NCBI GenBank assembly: GCA_029783825.1
Contig: JAREIK010017918.1
Coordinates: 1,704,001-1,768,000, forward strand
DNA length: 64,000 nucleotides
Direction of reading: 5' to 3'
Source: Sapria himalayana
Taxonomy: Eukaryota > Streptophyta > Magnoliopsida > Malpighiales > Rafflesiaceae
The notes under the pieces are model-generated. The model saw nothing but the letters and a program-made list of their open reading frames with translations. It searched no databases and had not been told where the DNA came from. This document shows, one piece after another, positions 1 to 13,304 of this stretch (position 1 is the stretch's first letter; each line of letters starts with the position of its first letter). The translations under genes and the position numbers were made by a program.

Positions 1-130
1 TAACTACAAAAAAATATGGATTTTGAAATGCAAATAAGAAATGCCCAAATCCATTTTTAAAATTAGTAATGAATTTGAAATGGATTAAAATGGAATTTAC
101 AAGACCAGGAAATAATAGAAATGAAAAATA

Positions 131-156
131 TTTTCGTCGCTAAATAGCGACGAAAA
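131..156. repeat. Perfect subterminal palindrome of the first CACTA element
   Basis: The 12-bp arms TTTTCGTCGCTA and TAGCGACGAAAA flank a 2-bp spacer. Related words recur at about 229-237, 310-318 and 365-373, and again at 8110-8155 near the other end. Clustered subterminal repeats are the known transposase-binding signature of CACTA elements; their use for binding here is inferred. Confidence 0.7.
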
Positions 157-1739
157 AATTTAAGTTTTTTTAATCTGTCACGAATAACAACACGAAGTAA
201 GATTTGGTTATGCTTGCGTGATATTTAGCGATGAAAACTTTTGCATTCATTTATAATTAGAATCGGATATGAATCCCATTTTTACTTTTTGCGAGGGATA
301 TAAATTCTATCGCTAAATGAGAAATGACATGCATATCCATCATTATATCATTTAAAATGATACAGTGACGAAAATGTATCCTGTCACTATTTTAGAAATA
401 GAAATAATGTTCGTTGTTAAAATACGATAATAAATTTCCAAAAAAACACTTCAAAACTTAGAACATTCTCCGGGTTTCAGGAATTTTGGGTTTGATTCTG
501 ATATTGTATGAATCGTTTGTGGATTTTCTATTCTTTATATATTGATTGACACACATTTAAACCATAATTGAGATATGTAATTATAATTTTCATTTTATCT
601 CATATGTATTGTATTCGGGAATAGCTGTATTTATGTGTTTTCATATTACATATTTATTTTTTTATTTTTAACATTAATATTGGGTTCTATCTTATATGGT
701 TTATTGAATAATTATAAATATAATTGATAAATTTTATATTTTTTACATTATTTTACATATTTTCCTCATATTTGGATTTGTCAAATTTATTTTGTAACCT
801 TAATGAGTTATATTTTTTTTGTGTATTTTGTTATTGACCTATGGTTAAGATTACCACAATTATTTTGCATTTTGCTTCCTTATTAGAATTAAATGAAACT
901 TAATAATTTCAAAAATAATAACTTAATTTAATGGTGTTACCTTAACAAAAAAAATTATAATTTTTAAAACAAATACTAAAAGTTCATTTGTAATAAGAAA
1001 AAAAAATGAAAAAAAAAATGATTATGAGGGTATGCAATTAGAATGGTGAAGCGTAATGAACAATTATAAAACTAAAAAAAATAGAAACTCATTTAAAAAT
1101 TTATTTAGTTATTTGATCTACATTTCACTAAAATTATAAAAAAATAATTAATACTCATATTTATTTAATATTTAAAAATCATATTACATGTCTAATGTGG
1201 GATATGACTGTGTATACTAAATACTTCTTATAAATTAGAAGATTTTCCCATTCATTTATTAATATTCTGAATCGATAGTTGATTTATTTTTTATGTTTTT
1301 TCATTTAAAAATTTTAATGTATTGACATTAATAATTTATTTATTATTTTTATTATATATAATATGTTTGTCTAATATTTTAGTACTCATTAATTTAGAAA
1401 TTAATAATTATGACATTGCAAATTTTTGTTTATTTCTTTATTAATGCAATTTCATCTAATAAAGATAAATATCAAATATTTAGTTTTTTTAATGGATATA
1501 AATATAACTTATGTCTTTTAAAAAATATTTAAGACATTGGAACAACATGCTTGCGCCTTATCTAATTTAAATCTAAAATTATCAAATAATAATTTTACTA
1601 TAACTTATTTGTTAGATTTATGCAATGTCATAAAAATATTACTACATATTTTTTTTACAAATAGATCTTTATGTATATTATTATAATTCAAACAATGTTA
1701 ATGTTGTGTTGTAGGAATGAAAAATATTATATGGCATGA

Positions 1740-4220
1740 TCATCAATAGATGAATATAAGACTGAAAGATGAGTTTTTAACTGATGAATTTGTAGATGAG
1801 TTTGAGGAATTTATAGCCTTTGCTAAAAAAATAGTCTAAATTTATGGATGAAAAAAAAAAGATGTCCATGTAATGTTCGTAAATGTCAAAATTGGAGTTT
1901 TCGTGAAGAGAACACAATGCAATATTATCTTGAAAAAAAAGATTTTGTTAGTGACTATTATGTTTGGTATAAATACTTGGAATTAATGTGCTACAAATAA
2001 TTAAGCACTATGTTTATAGAAATATTGATATAACTATTGCAATGTAATTTTCTAATCTCAATAATGCATGTGAAGCAATTTTAAAAAATATTATTGATCC
2101 TTCATTAAATCTGGATATCGACGATGATATCTCAATATCACCAGCAAATTAATTTTATGAAATACTAAGGGCTTCAAAAGAAGAGGTTTTGGAAGGTAAT
2201 CCATATGACCACTCAACATTATTTGTGGTGGCTAGTCTAATGAATTTCAAGGCAAAGCATCATTTTTCAGAATGGTGTTATATTGAAATATGCAGTTGTT
2301 ATCTGAATTGTTACTAAAGAATAACATCATGACATATATTTTTTATGGCACAAAGAAGTTATAGTGAGGTGTGGGTTTGCTGGTAAAAAAAATATATTGA
2401 TATATTAATAACTGCATAATATATTGGGGCATAGACAATGAAATAATTACATATAATTTCTGTAACTATCCTTGGTATAAAAGGAATATAGCATGTAAAA
2501 ACTAAAAACAAATATTTCTCATAAGAAGATGTATTATTTTTTATTGACTCCTTATTTGCAAAGATTATTAGCAGTTGATACTAGTGCTAATGATATGCAT
2601 TGGCACAAAGAGCATATTATTGAAGATGGCATGATATGGCACTGCTCAGATTCTCCATGAAAATATTTTAATGATTATCATCCATCTTTTGTAGATGAAA
2701 ATCAAAATGAATATATATCTTCATTTGGACAAACATTTGGACAAACATTTGGACAAGCATTTGGACAAACATGATATTAATACTCTTCATGGCTGATTAT
2801 TGTTACACCTTATAATTTTTCACCATGGGTATGCATGAAAGATGAATATATATTTTTGTGTCTTATCATATCTGGTCTAAGAAATCCAAAAGACAAATTG
2901 GATATTTTCCTACAGCCCCTTATAGTAAAACTCAAAATTTTGTGTTAGGATGGTGTCGAAATATATGATATATCTAGAAAGAACTTCAAAATTTCAACAC
3001 TAGTTATGTGGACTATAAGTGACTTTCCTACATATTCAATATGGTTCGGATAGAGTACTATAGGAAAATTAGCTTATTGCATGGTGGACTCAGATATATT
3101 TTATCTGAGCAAAAGAGGAAAGACTTCTTAGTTTGATTATCACCATAAATTTTTGCATATAGAACATCCATTACATATAAATATTGATGCATTTAAGAAA
3201 GATCATAAGTCATTAAAAGTGCATCACCTTTTAGGCCTAGTGAGAAAATATCAGAAGTAACTAAAAGATATGGGTTCAAAAATATTATGGATATTGATGC
3301 AGATTGTATCAATGCACAAAATTCAAAGAATTATCATCATGGTTGGAAAAAAAGTATCTTTTGGGATTTGTCTTAATGGAAAATAAATCTTATTAGAAAC
3401 AATTTAGATGTGATACATATTGAGAAACATTTTTTAATAATATTTTTAATACTTTAATGAATGTGGACGTAAAAATAAAAGATAATGTCAAATCAAGAGA
3501 GGATTTGAAATAGTTATGTTTATGTCCAAAGTTAAATAGGGACAAATAAACAAATAATTTTTTTAGTGTTTGTTATAGTCTTGAAAAGGATGCAAAGGAA
3601 GCTTTCTGCAAATAGTTATTGGAGCCTAGGTTCTCTGATGGATATGCATCTAACATAGGAAGATATATTGATATGAAGAAGCATAAGTTATTTGGAATTG
3701 AAAGTCATAACTGCCATGTGTTCATGCAGAGGCTAAGGCCCATAACATTCCATGAATTACTTTCACAAAATGCTTGGGAAGCATTGAATGAAGTAAGCCT
3801 TTCTTTAAGAATCTCACTTGTAATGTCAGTAGAAAGGAAGAAATGGAGCAATTACAAAATAACATCCCTATTATTTTATGCAAACTTGAGCATATTTTTC
3901 TTCCTAGTTTTTTTGATTTTATGGAATATCTCTCAATCCACTTACCTTATGAATCCATGATTGCAGGCCATGTGCAATACAAATGAATGTATCCATTTGA
4001 GAGGTAATATAATTTCCATTTGTTAAACTAAAAATGTTAATTTATCTGCCAAATATTGTTTTTTCTAATATATATATACTTTAGATATCTTAGAAAATTA
4101 TAAAATAATATTCTAAAGAAAGCCAAATTTTGACGGATTGATATGTAATGCCTACTAGGTTGAAGAGGCTTTAGAATTTTGTGCATACTACTATCGGCCA
4201 CAATTATATAATCGGCATAA
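1740..4220 (+). pseudogene. TNP2-type CACTA transposase, degenerate
   Basis: This gene would encode the large transposase of a CACTA element. Read across frames, the domains come in the normal order. A transposase-associated N-terminal domain (about 1760-1975) has a CPC...KC pattern and a DYYVWYKY end. A TNP2 core (about 2570-3330) has the MHWH..., YNFSPWVCMK and isoleucine/leucine-rich segments typical of the family. A DUF4218-like part (about 3610-4010) includes CHVFMQRLRPITFHELL and HVQYKWMYPFER. Dozens of stops and several frame changes interrupt it. An open stretch at 3619-3960 is the best-preserved piece. A DUF4216-like end may follow to about 4.2 kb but is too eroded to be sure. Family identity is strong; function is certainly lost. 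Confidence 0.8.
2722..2769 (+). repeat. 12-bp minisatellite, 4 copies, inside the TNP2 core
   Basis: Four head-to-tail copies of CATTTGGACAAA (one with a G at the last position). In the transposase frame each unit would encode the tetrapeptide FGQT or FGQA. It sits where TNP2 proteins normally continue as a conserved block, so it looks like a local expansion. Confidence 0.85.
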
Positions 4221-4544
4221 TAAATTGTCATCAAAGAATGTATATGGTATGGGAGATGAATAAGAAGAAAATGATATGATTTCTATTTTTATACATGTGG
4301 GTAAATCATATGGTAGAGAAACATCAAGATATTTTTTGAATTACCTAGAGTATCATGTTATGTGCACATAATTTTTTTGAACTATGAGGAAGTTTACCTT
4401 ATTCTGAGTATTATTTATTATAATTTCATATTCTCATTTATTTGTCATTATATGCGATATAACATTTATTCAAAATATCTTCAATTTTGTTTTTTGAAAA
4501 ATATTTGCTCAAGAATTAAGGCAAAAAGAATAGTTACGTGCAAC

Positions 4545-4546
<2 letters not shown>

Positions 4547-4585
<39 letters not shown>
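4547..4585. repeat. (TA)n microsatellite
   Basis: About 19 uninterrupted TA units. The open frames crossing it encode only IYIYIY repeats and are not genes. Confidence 0.95.
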
Positions 4586-4588
<3 letters not shown>

Positions 4589-5181
4589 TTTATCATTTAT
4601 CATTTTGTAGGTATGTTTTTCTTCATCAAACATATGTAACAGGCAAATGAAGTATCTTGTAAAAAGATCATTAAGAAGTGTATAGATGTATCCCATATAT
4701 TATGTAAATAGATACAAATTTCACACTTTAAAACATGGTTTAAATAGAGCTATAATGAACAGTGATATTTACATCAAGGGTCTAACTATACTTCATGTAC
4801 TACTAACTTTCATGGTTAAATTATTGAAATTTCTACACATAGAGTATCATATTTTCTTTAATTAAAAGGACGATTCTATTTAAGTGTGAATAATTTGATT
4901 CTATTCCAAATATTGATACTATAATTCATCATTAGTATAACCTTATTGATGTGCACCATAAAAAATATTATCTTAAGTATGAGCCATTTATTCTTGTGGT
5001 ACAATCCAAATAAGTGTTTTACACCACTTATCCAATCATATGAGGAAATCTGTCACTAGTGGATAACATGTAAAATAAAACCTAGATCAACTAATGAAGT
5101 TATTGAAAAGTAAGTTATTATCACTTCATCATATGTATGAGCATTTTAAGAGAATAATATGGAACTTCATTCAATCATTGT

Positions 5182-5487
5182 GTGGCAGATGATGAGCTTC
5201 GAACATTACTTGGTGAAAGTGGAAATTATTTGGATATTGATGATGATCATGTTGAAAAAGATAATGAAGAAGATTTAATTGTAGAATCAGATGATGATGA
5301 ATATGTAGATAAAAATGATTTCTTAGAAATTTTTGATATGACTCAAAATTCATTGACTGCCTTATTATTTTCTCATTCTTATTTTGTATTCATTAAAAAA
5401 TGGATGTTAAATAAAAATATTTTAATTACTTTTTCTAATATCAATGTATTTATCATTGTGTCTTATTATAATGACATTTTCATATAA
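5182..5487 (+). pseudogene. Acidic-tail ORF fragment within the first CACTA element
   Basis: A 101-codon open frame begins with a highly acidic stretch (residues 1-50, with many D/E runs) and then turns hydrophobic and AT-rich, which looks like translated intron or spacer. It lies between the TNP2 remnant and the second CACTA gene. The acidic part may be the C-terminal exon of TNP2, whose family often ends in such a tail, or the start of the second gene. I do not recognise a domain. Confidence 0.35.
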
Positions 5488-6189
5488 TGTCTTTATCATC
5501 TCTGTATATTTTAATGTTTATGTAACATGATTTAGGTATCAGAGCTAATCATTTAAGTGAATGAAGATCATGATATGTGAGGAGGGTCAGAGGAAGTCAA
5601 CTAAAAGTTCTTGGAGGAGGAAATCTACATGTATTCAATGATGACAATGCTATAAATGTCTTTCTACATTCTCCTACATGTACACAGAAAACTTTGGCAT
5701 CATTTCATCATAGCATACATGTATTTACTTCCATTAATTTTTTTTCATAAATATTCTATCTTCGTCTCATTTTTTACAAGAAGATATTAATAGTTTTGTT
5801 CCACCTAACTTAGAAGGAACATGAATTAGTACTGCAAGAGTGGCACCGGTAAGATATTCACAATCCTTGATTTGAATACCATGTAATGAGAAAATCTTCA
5901 TTTGCCCCAAAATTGACAATAAAAAGTATGTTGATTTCTTAAATTTACTACATCTATTCTTATTATTTTTCATATTTTTTATTTTTATTAAATTTAAAAT
6001 AAAAAGTGAATGAAATAATAAATATATCACACTTTTTGAATTTTGGTATTTTATAATAATAGCAACGTATGATATTTCTACTTATTGAACATTTTCATTT
6101 ATAATATTCAAAATAAAATTTAACTTAGTATCAGCAAACAATATATATTTTGTTTATACATATATGTAAGTGATGATTTTAAATTACTT

Positions 6190-7720
6190 AAAGGTTTATT
6201 CCTTCTATTTCTCATAAATCGGGAAGATCTTTAAGAAGAAATTATTACGGAAAGTATAAAGTTGAGAAATGTGCCCCTAAGTATGAAAGAATTTTATTGG
6301 GAAGAATTCCAGGTAAATCTTTCCAATATTTACTTGTTTTTCAATTTGATATAATATGATATACTCTTAAAATAAATGCACTACAATGTATTATTTTTTA
6401 TTTGGTTTTTACAGAAAAATACAAATCGAATAATTTTTTGGTGGTATCGGTGAATGATACATAGAAACATATGATAAGTATGAGATACAATGATAAGCAT
6501 GGAAAATAGAAAAAAAATGTATGGTAAAGTTACAAAGCCTAATAGTGCATTCCTCAGTGTTTGGATAAAGTGATGGGAATACTAAAATAGTGAGAAGTTC
6601 AAGGCCTTGTCCTATGTGACCTCACACAATTGTCGATCAAAAAAAGTAGGTGAATGATCAAAACCTGTAAACCATATTGGAGTTTCAAAGGTGACCTACT
6701 GATATTTGGTAGATCTAGTCTAATTATCTTTTATTTTTTATTATTATTTAAATTTTTATAATCTAAAGTATAATATTGTGTCATAATGAATGATGTACCT
6801 TAATAGTAACTAATATTTATTTTCAGGAGATTGAGTTGGGAAGTTCACCGACACCATTTGATGTGTTCAAGCGAATGCATAAGAAGAAAGATGAATCATT
6901 TGTGAACAAGCATTCAAATGGTATAAATGTGAGTTTCTCATTTTGTACTTGTAGTTTCATTTGACGATTGCAAATAATAAAAGAAAAATATTTTAAAATA
7001 TTGATTATTTGATCTTAACTATAAATAAAATACAAACTCAAGTATATTTATTTACAATAACTAATGATTTACTATTTATGAACTCGGTAAATATAATTAC
7101 TAACTTTGTTTTTAAAATATTTTGTAGTAAGGAAAGAATAATTTCTTATGCTAGTATATAATTTCTTTTAATATAGTAATTTATGAGTTATGTTGTATGT
7201 TAATAATTGTAGGAAGCTATGGAAAATATGTTTGCAATTGCTTCTTAATTGATATATCCTTTTACAAAACCACAAGGGATTGGTGTGCATATTTATCTTC
7301 AGGTTATCAGAGTAGAGCTAAAAAAATAGTGAGTGTATGGTCTTGGTACCCATGAATCTATATTTTATCCAAGTTCTATGTGGAGTTCTTCTTCATTATT
7401 TTCTAATTACAATAACATGTTTGATGAGAGTTTGCGCGAGGAGATACATGATATTCTTTATACATTACAAAGGAAAAATGTGTAATTGCAAAAGAAAATT
7501 AAAGAATTGAAAAAAAAGAGGCTGAAAGATTGAAAAGAGAGGATGAAAGATTGAAAAGAAATGAAGAAAGAATAAAAAAAAAGGAAGAAATATAATAGAA
7601 GATTTTGAAGATGAAGAAAATTATGTGCAGGTTGACAGAGACATCATTTATTTTTTATCATTCTGAAAATGATCCATCCAAAAATTCAGAGGATAATACT
7701 CGCTAGGAGAAGGACTCGTA
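6190..7720 (+). pseudogene. Second CACTA gene (TnpA / Ptta-En/Spm transposase family), degenerate
   Basis: This is the accessory (TnpA-like) protein gene of the element. The most diagnostic piece lies at about 6825-6930, reading ELGSSPTPFDVFKRMHKKKD then VNKHSNG. It corresponds to the 'PT..ELF..TH..KD..FVD..S' block of plant Ptta/En/Spm transposases. Upstream (6190-6710) are eroded remains of the preceding domain. Downstream (7440-7650) is a lysine/glutamate-rich, coiled-coil-like tail, the usual end of these proteins. Introns with AT-rich sequence probably separate the pieces. Stops occur throughout, so it is not functional. Confidence 0.65.
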
Positions 7721-8294
7721 GTAGTTTGCAATGTGTTATTACTTTTTTGCAATATATGTTTTTTATCCAAAATTAGGATTTTTCTATAAATCCTTTTTTA
7801 ATTACTATATAAATTATGTTTTCAAATTTATGGATATTTATGTTTGTTATCTGATATTTTATTTTATGGTGGATATTATGTGAATATCATTTGATGAAAA
7901 ATATATGGATCTGCTTATTTGGTTGCAGATCATATAGTTTATGTATGTAATTGTATATAGTATATAACATACAAAAATTATACAAATGAAATTTGTTCCT
8001 ATTACAGACAATAGAAATAAAAAATTCCATTTCAAAATATAAACGGATTCTTGCATTTCTTTGATTATCTCATAATTAGAAATAGAATCCAAGATTCATT
8101 TTTCATCACAAAATTTAGCGACAAAAAATATTCATCGGTATTTATATATGCGTCATTGTGCAATTTATTTTTAAAATTAATAGATAAGGATTTTAGAATG
8201 GAACTAATCCATTTCTAAATCTTTCTCTATTCAAACATAATGACGGAATTAGAAACAAGATAGAACATTTCTAATATCATCTTTTATTGTAGTG

Positions 8295-8930
8295 AATTCT
8301 GCTTCTTGAAGCTTGTGATGTTAAAATCTTGGTGAGCATTCTTCATCTTGTAAAATATATTGATTACTTGTGGATTTAAGCATAATATCTTAAATCAAGT
8401 ATAACATCTCATGAGTTCAGATTACACTTGCACAATTGTGCCCAAAATCAAAATAATTAAGCTTACTCATTAAGAATCTTAACCCTCTCAAGACTCAACC
8501 AAACAATAAACATTATATAACAATATCAGATTCTTTCATACATTAAGTAACGTAAGGATAAAATGCTTGCTCCCAACCACATTTGTAAAATTAGAAAGAA
8601 ACTCTTTGATTCTTGGCACTATTAAAGGTGGATATGACTAGAAGATAGTGATAAAAAAAATCAATGTGGTAAAGACGTGGACATGACTATCCAAATACAG
8701 ATTCACTCACTCATGATTCATGAGTTGAGGACTTAATTGAATATGCTAAAACTTTTTCCATTTGTCTAGGTAAAAAAAACACCATGATGAAGGAAGGTAT
8801 TCGAGGCTAAGAGATGAACAACATCTGATAAAATCAAAATATTCATAGTTCAAAACAAGTCTTCTTACAAGCTTTTCTACCCCTGAAAGTATCGATTTGA
8901 AACATGCTAAGAATAACCAAGGCCCTCATG
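8295..8930. other. Unclassified AT-rich flank between CACTA and hAT elements
   Basis: No open frame or recognisable domain is seen. It is continuous with the sequence after 12595 once the hAT element is subtracted, so it belongs to the older repeat into which the hAT inserted. Confidence 0.5.
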
Positions 8931-11900
8931 TAGAGGTGTCAAGAAAGCCGGGTGGCTTGGGCATGACATGAGGCATGACCCAATTGAGTTGTGTTTGGCC
9001 AGACATGACCCAGTCCAGAATCATGCATGGAACTGAGCTGGGCTCGCCCTAGGTACAGCTTGTGTCGTGCTTGGCTAGAGGTAGCCATGCCTCATGTCAA
9101 GCCAGACACGAACTACATGCCTAGCCCATTGGCACAGTCTACTGGCCAGTAAGGAGTAAACTATTTATGCCTAATGGGTTATGAGTTAATGAAAAGTGAG
9201 CATAGTCTAGTTGGCTAGCACTCGACCAGCCATGCCCTGGTTCATTTCAGTTACTGAACTTCAGTATCAAATCACCACATGGTGGGTTTTATTAATGAAA
9301 CCTACCATGTGGAGGGTTTTAATAATGAAACTTGCCAAGTGATTGGCCATGGCTGGCACTGGCCCTAGCCCTACATGCACAATCGTACACTAATAAGCAA
9401 TAGCCTTTTTAGCTGTCATGTTGACGATGTTGCTTGTACTACTATACAACATGTACTAGCATCACCTATCAGCATCGAGCTGACTGGTACTAGCTCCGGT
9501 CGATGCTGCAACATGAAGGTGTCAAGCTGAGATTTTGGGCTTGGGGCTTGGGTGCTTGGCTTAGGCACAAGCATACTGCAAGATGCGCCTACTCGCATTG
9601 CACCTAAGATCCTTCTTGTAATTCCAACGATCAAATACCCAAAAAAAATTATTTATTTTGGTTTCTATTATAATCATCCTGACCATTGGATTTCATTCTA
9701 ATGGCTAGGACAAAAATCACATGGCTGTCAGGTTTTTGCCCAATTTAAAATTCAAAAAAACTTTAAAAAGATAAAAAATATGATTTTTAAATAATAAAAA
9801 ATCTACAAATATAGATTATGAGTTTAAAGTTTTTTATTGTCATTTCTATTCTGAATCTCAATACTCTCTTCTATCCTCTCAAATCTCTATCTCCTGTACT
9901 CTCTGTTCTCTTCCCTCTCTTATTATTGTTTTTTATAAAATTTAAAGTTTAAAATAATTTGAAGTTATAGTTGATGTTTTTTCTTGTTTCAAGTTGATGT
10001 GGGGTGTAGGTTAAGGTTTTATCTATCTCATTTCTAGTCCAGAACATAATCTATGTTTTTTTTTGTTTTTTAATATAAGTATAAATAATAAATTAATTAA
10101 AAAATGGCTAATTGTGAGTGAAATGGAAATGATATTAATTTATATTTAAACATAAATAATAATGATAATCCCATTGAAAGTTTTGAAACTGAAATCATAT
10201 TTTCTCTTAAGATCTCGACTCAAACTTAAATGCCTAAAAATAAAAAAGTAAAAGAATATTTGTAATTTAGTTTCACTTAAACATAATAAAAATAAAATGC
10301 TAGGAGTGTCAATGAAGAATCAGCTTAATATAAGCATTATAAAAAATATATAAATATAGGAGTGCATGTTCGACAATGCATCTAAAGAGACATGCTGATT
10401 AGTACACAAAAAAAATATGGTATAATAGATTCTAGGCAAACCTAACTTAGCATGAGCGGTGTCGTTTTTGAAACTAGATCTAGTTCAGCTTCTTTGATCC
10501 TATTCATATACTACAATGATTTAGGGTGGGAAGGCAAAACTGATTATCATCATGGGTCTTCCGATTAGATTTTCAGAGGATGCTAGGATTGTCAGTATCA
10601 TATAGATCTACTTCCAGCTACTTATCATAAGATTCCGAACTCCAAATGTCTGGATAACATTATTAAATATTATAAGTTAGAAAAAAAAATAATAATTAAT
10701 GAATTTAAGCAATATAGTGGTGTGGTGTCTGTGATGTCCAAAATCTAGACTAGTCATGATGATGCATCTTTTACACATCTCATTATCCATGTGTAGATTC
10801 TAAATGGAAACATAATAAAAGGATTTTATGATTTTCTGAGATTTTTCATCCTTATGATGACACTACCATATATGAGTATATGATGAGAATATTTAGAGAT
10901 AATTATATTCAAATTAAAATATTTAGTATCATATTTGATTATACATCTAATAATAGAGTACATATTAATATATTTGTTAGGACTATTAAAGATGAATAAT
11001 TAAGTAAGATTTTTCATGTTAGATGTACTTGTTGCATTATTAATCTGATAGAATAAGTGGGAATGAAAGTTATTTCTCCTATATTAGAAAAAATATAAAA
11101 CTCACTAAAATATCTTCGAAAACTTAGTAGACAATAAATGTTTGGTAATATCTATTTGTCTACCGATCTAGAGAAAGACAAATTTTAAATGGATGTGAGA
11201 CACTATTAAAATTATACTTACATATGTTGGAGTCGTGTTGAATACAAACACTTGATATCCAACTATGTTAATAGTAAGAGTGATGAACTTTATTAATAAT
11301 TATACTAACTGAGATATAGGAATTTCTTTATGACATGATGAATATGTGTTTATCATGTACACACCCACCACTAGTATTGTGCTCAAGTACATGTGCGATA
11401 TTAATAAAATATTTAAGAAGTTTAGAGATGATCCTATATTTTAATATCAAGTCTGTTTAGATAAAAGTCAAGTACTTAAAATATTGGTTCACCATTTCAT
11501 CTCTTTATATTTCCTAACTGTCTACATGGATCCTAGTGTTAAGATTAAAGGGGTAGAAAAATTTTTGACATGTATATCCACGTGCATGAACTAGGAACAC
11601 CAACCTGAAGGGTTCGTTCATGAAAAATTGAGTGAGTTATTTACATACTATGACACTAGGTATGATAATTGTTATAGCTAGGCTTTGAGTATAGACAAGA
11701 ATAGTATATTCAGAGAAGATGACTGCTCCATTCAGTTAGCAAGATGAAAACTATGGAGTAGACAATCGAATAGGAGCAAGCTGTCTTGGTACATAGATAC
11801 AGATTACTGCTCAATCTTATCACATAATGAAAATATGAATTTTGATATTTTATAATGGTGGAAATCATATGAGTCTATCTCATGCTGTCTAAGATGACAT

Positions 11901-12595
11901 GTGATCTACTAATTCATCTGGTGCCAAGTGTAGCATTAGAGCCTATTTTTTCTGAAACAGTTAATATCATTTTAAATTAGAGATTAAAAATACAATCAGA
12001 TATCGTTGAAGTACTTGCATGCATGAAGGATTGAGAAAATTTGAGGTTAGACATTTGGGATAAGACTAGAACAAGAGCACATGAGTTCCTGCTATAGAAT
12101 GACTCGTGGGACTTGGAGGATATCGAGATCACTGCTAGTGATACCATCATATACTTACACAATAATAATGATGATTTGTATATATACACCAATTGACATT
12201 GGGATTAATAATTATTATTATTCAGGATTATACTTTTATTTTGTTTTTTTAATATTATTATTATCTTTGTTTAAGATTTTTTTAATGATGTCATTATTGA
12301 TATTTTTTTTATTTCATACAAATATCACATGTAACATACAATTGTATTTTTTTCATATATTTTACATTACAAATTTGTAATTTACCTATGTAGAATTAAA
12401 AATTGGCATGACCCGACTCCTAGCATGACTCAGCACCACCCTGCTTGATTCTACCTGGACTCGTGCTGGGCTAGAAAAACATAAGTCATGTATTGCCTGG
12501 CACGACATGATTGCTTTACTGGGACGACATGGTGGCCCGAGTGGACCACCTAAAATAGGTCGTGCTGGCAAAACCCAACCCGTCCGACACCTCTA
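8931..12595 (+). mobile_element. hAT DNA transposon, decayed, with terminal inverted repeats
   Basis: The left end TAGAGGTGTC is a perfect 10-bp inverted match to the right end GACACCTCTA, the classic plant hAT terminus. The 8 bp CCTCATGT (8924-8931, overlapping the first T) and CCTCAGGT (12596-12603) match at 7 of 8 positions. They are probably the target-site duplication, with one T lost at the left junction. Both subterminal regions are relatively GC-rich and full of GGCATGACC/GGCACGAC-like words. The interior holds a broken hAT transposase in + orientation. Confidence 0.8.
10500..12160 (+). pseudogene. hAT transposase (Ac-like), degenerate
   Basis: In shifting + frames the landmarks of plant hAT transposases appear in order. 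A catalytic-core start at about 10670-10760 reads LEKKIIINEFKQYSGVVSVM then TSHDDASF, matching the family's 'VSLTTDLWTS...YM/L' block. FHVRCTCCIINLIE at about 11010-11060 matches 'FHxRCxAHILNL'. The DPSVKIKGVEKF segment at about 11530 follows. The C-terminal dimerisation block runs from FDILYWWKSYE at about 11840 to the region before 12060. Numerous stops and frameshifts make it inactive. Residues of the DDE triad cannot be assigned safely because of the erosion. Confidence 0.7.
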
Positions 12596-13304
12596 CCTCA
12601 GGTAGGATTCCCTAATGATATAAGGACTTCTCACATGGGCCATTGGATATGACCAAGTCCATGAACAAAAGTTATGTGAAATTGAGTCTTCTACCATGAG
12701 ATCATCCCATACCATGATTCATCTATCGCATGATAAGAAAAGTTACAGCAGGTTTACAACATATGAATTTGGCCTTCATAATCCATGTAATGTTGGAATC
12801 ATTCAATTTTGTTTCAAAGATGCCAAATATATCAACATTATGACTATTCAAGGGCCTTATTATCTTTTTATGTTTAATTAGAAAATTAAAACCTTTTATA
12901 TTATAACTTGCAATTGACATATGCTAGTTAAGAGATACAATCTACTTGAAGATCATAATGCCTTTTAGATCATACTCTTCCAACATCCCACTATAGAGGA
13001 ATCTTTAGTAAAGGAAGCTCATAAGAACATATATATTCTTTACTTTGATTAATAAGAATCATATATCTATTGAAGACATTGTGGTTAGTTTTTATATGAT
13101 CATGCATTATGTCTCCTTCAATAACATTCCAACATATATATGTATCAAGAAGCAGAGTTTGCTAATGCCACACAATCTATCTCAAGATATTGATATATTG
13201 ATGGATCCACATAATATATTTGAATCTAAGCCATGGGATGCATATGATCCTTGATAATGTATTTGTACATCAACATAATATAAGTGCAAATGTGTATTTG
13301 TGAG
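12596..13304. repeat. Left part of the satellite-like repeat family, cut off by an LTR insertion
   Basis: From about 12965 this matches 17250-17570: both contain CATTCCACTATAGAGGAATC-like sequence and AGTAAAG, then CAGAGTTTG, then CACACAATC...CTCAA.ATAT, then ATCCACATAATATATTTGA. The final part (GATCCTTGATAATGTATTTG) is the start of a block whose continuation, GTTGCATCTCAAGC, appears only after 15135. One repeat unit was therefore split by the LTR insertion. No gene is seen; the short open frames here are chance. Confidence 0.7.

Larger units (their letters stand above)
2..8294 (+). mobile_element. CACTA (En/Spm) DNA transposon, decayed, both ends present
   Basis: The left end reads AACTACAAAAAAATATGG, a CACTAC terminus whose first C is now A. 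The right end is TTTTATTGTAGTG, whose reverse complement is CACTACAATAAAA. Both ends are followed inward by similar words such as AGAAATG. Subterminal repeats built on TTTAGCGACGAAA occur near both ends. The interior holds, in + orientation, a broken TNP2-type transposase (1.74-4.2 kb) and a broken second CACTA gene (6.2-7.6 kb), the usual order for plant CACTA elements. The target-site duplication cannot be tested because the left flank is outside the window. Many stops and frameshifts show that it no longer encodes protein. Confidence 0.85.

Noticed and set aside
4362..4696. Frames across the (TA)n tract on both strands
   Set aside because: Only IYIYIY-type translations of the microsatellite.
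5535..5545. GGTATCAGAGC, identical to a Met-tRNA primer-binding site of LTR retrotransposons
   Set aside because: No LTR end or retroelement coding sequence lies beside it and it is inside the CACTA element; an 11-bp match can be chance.
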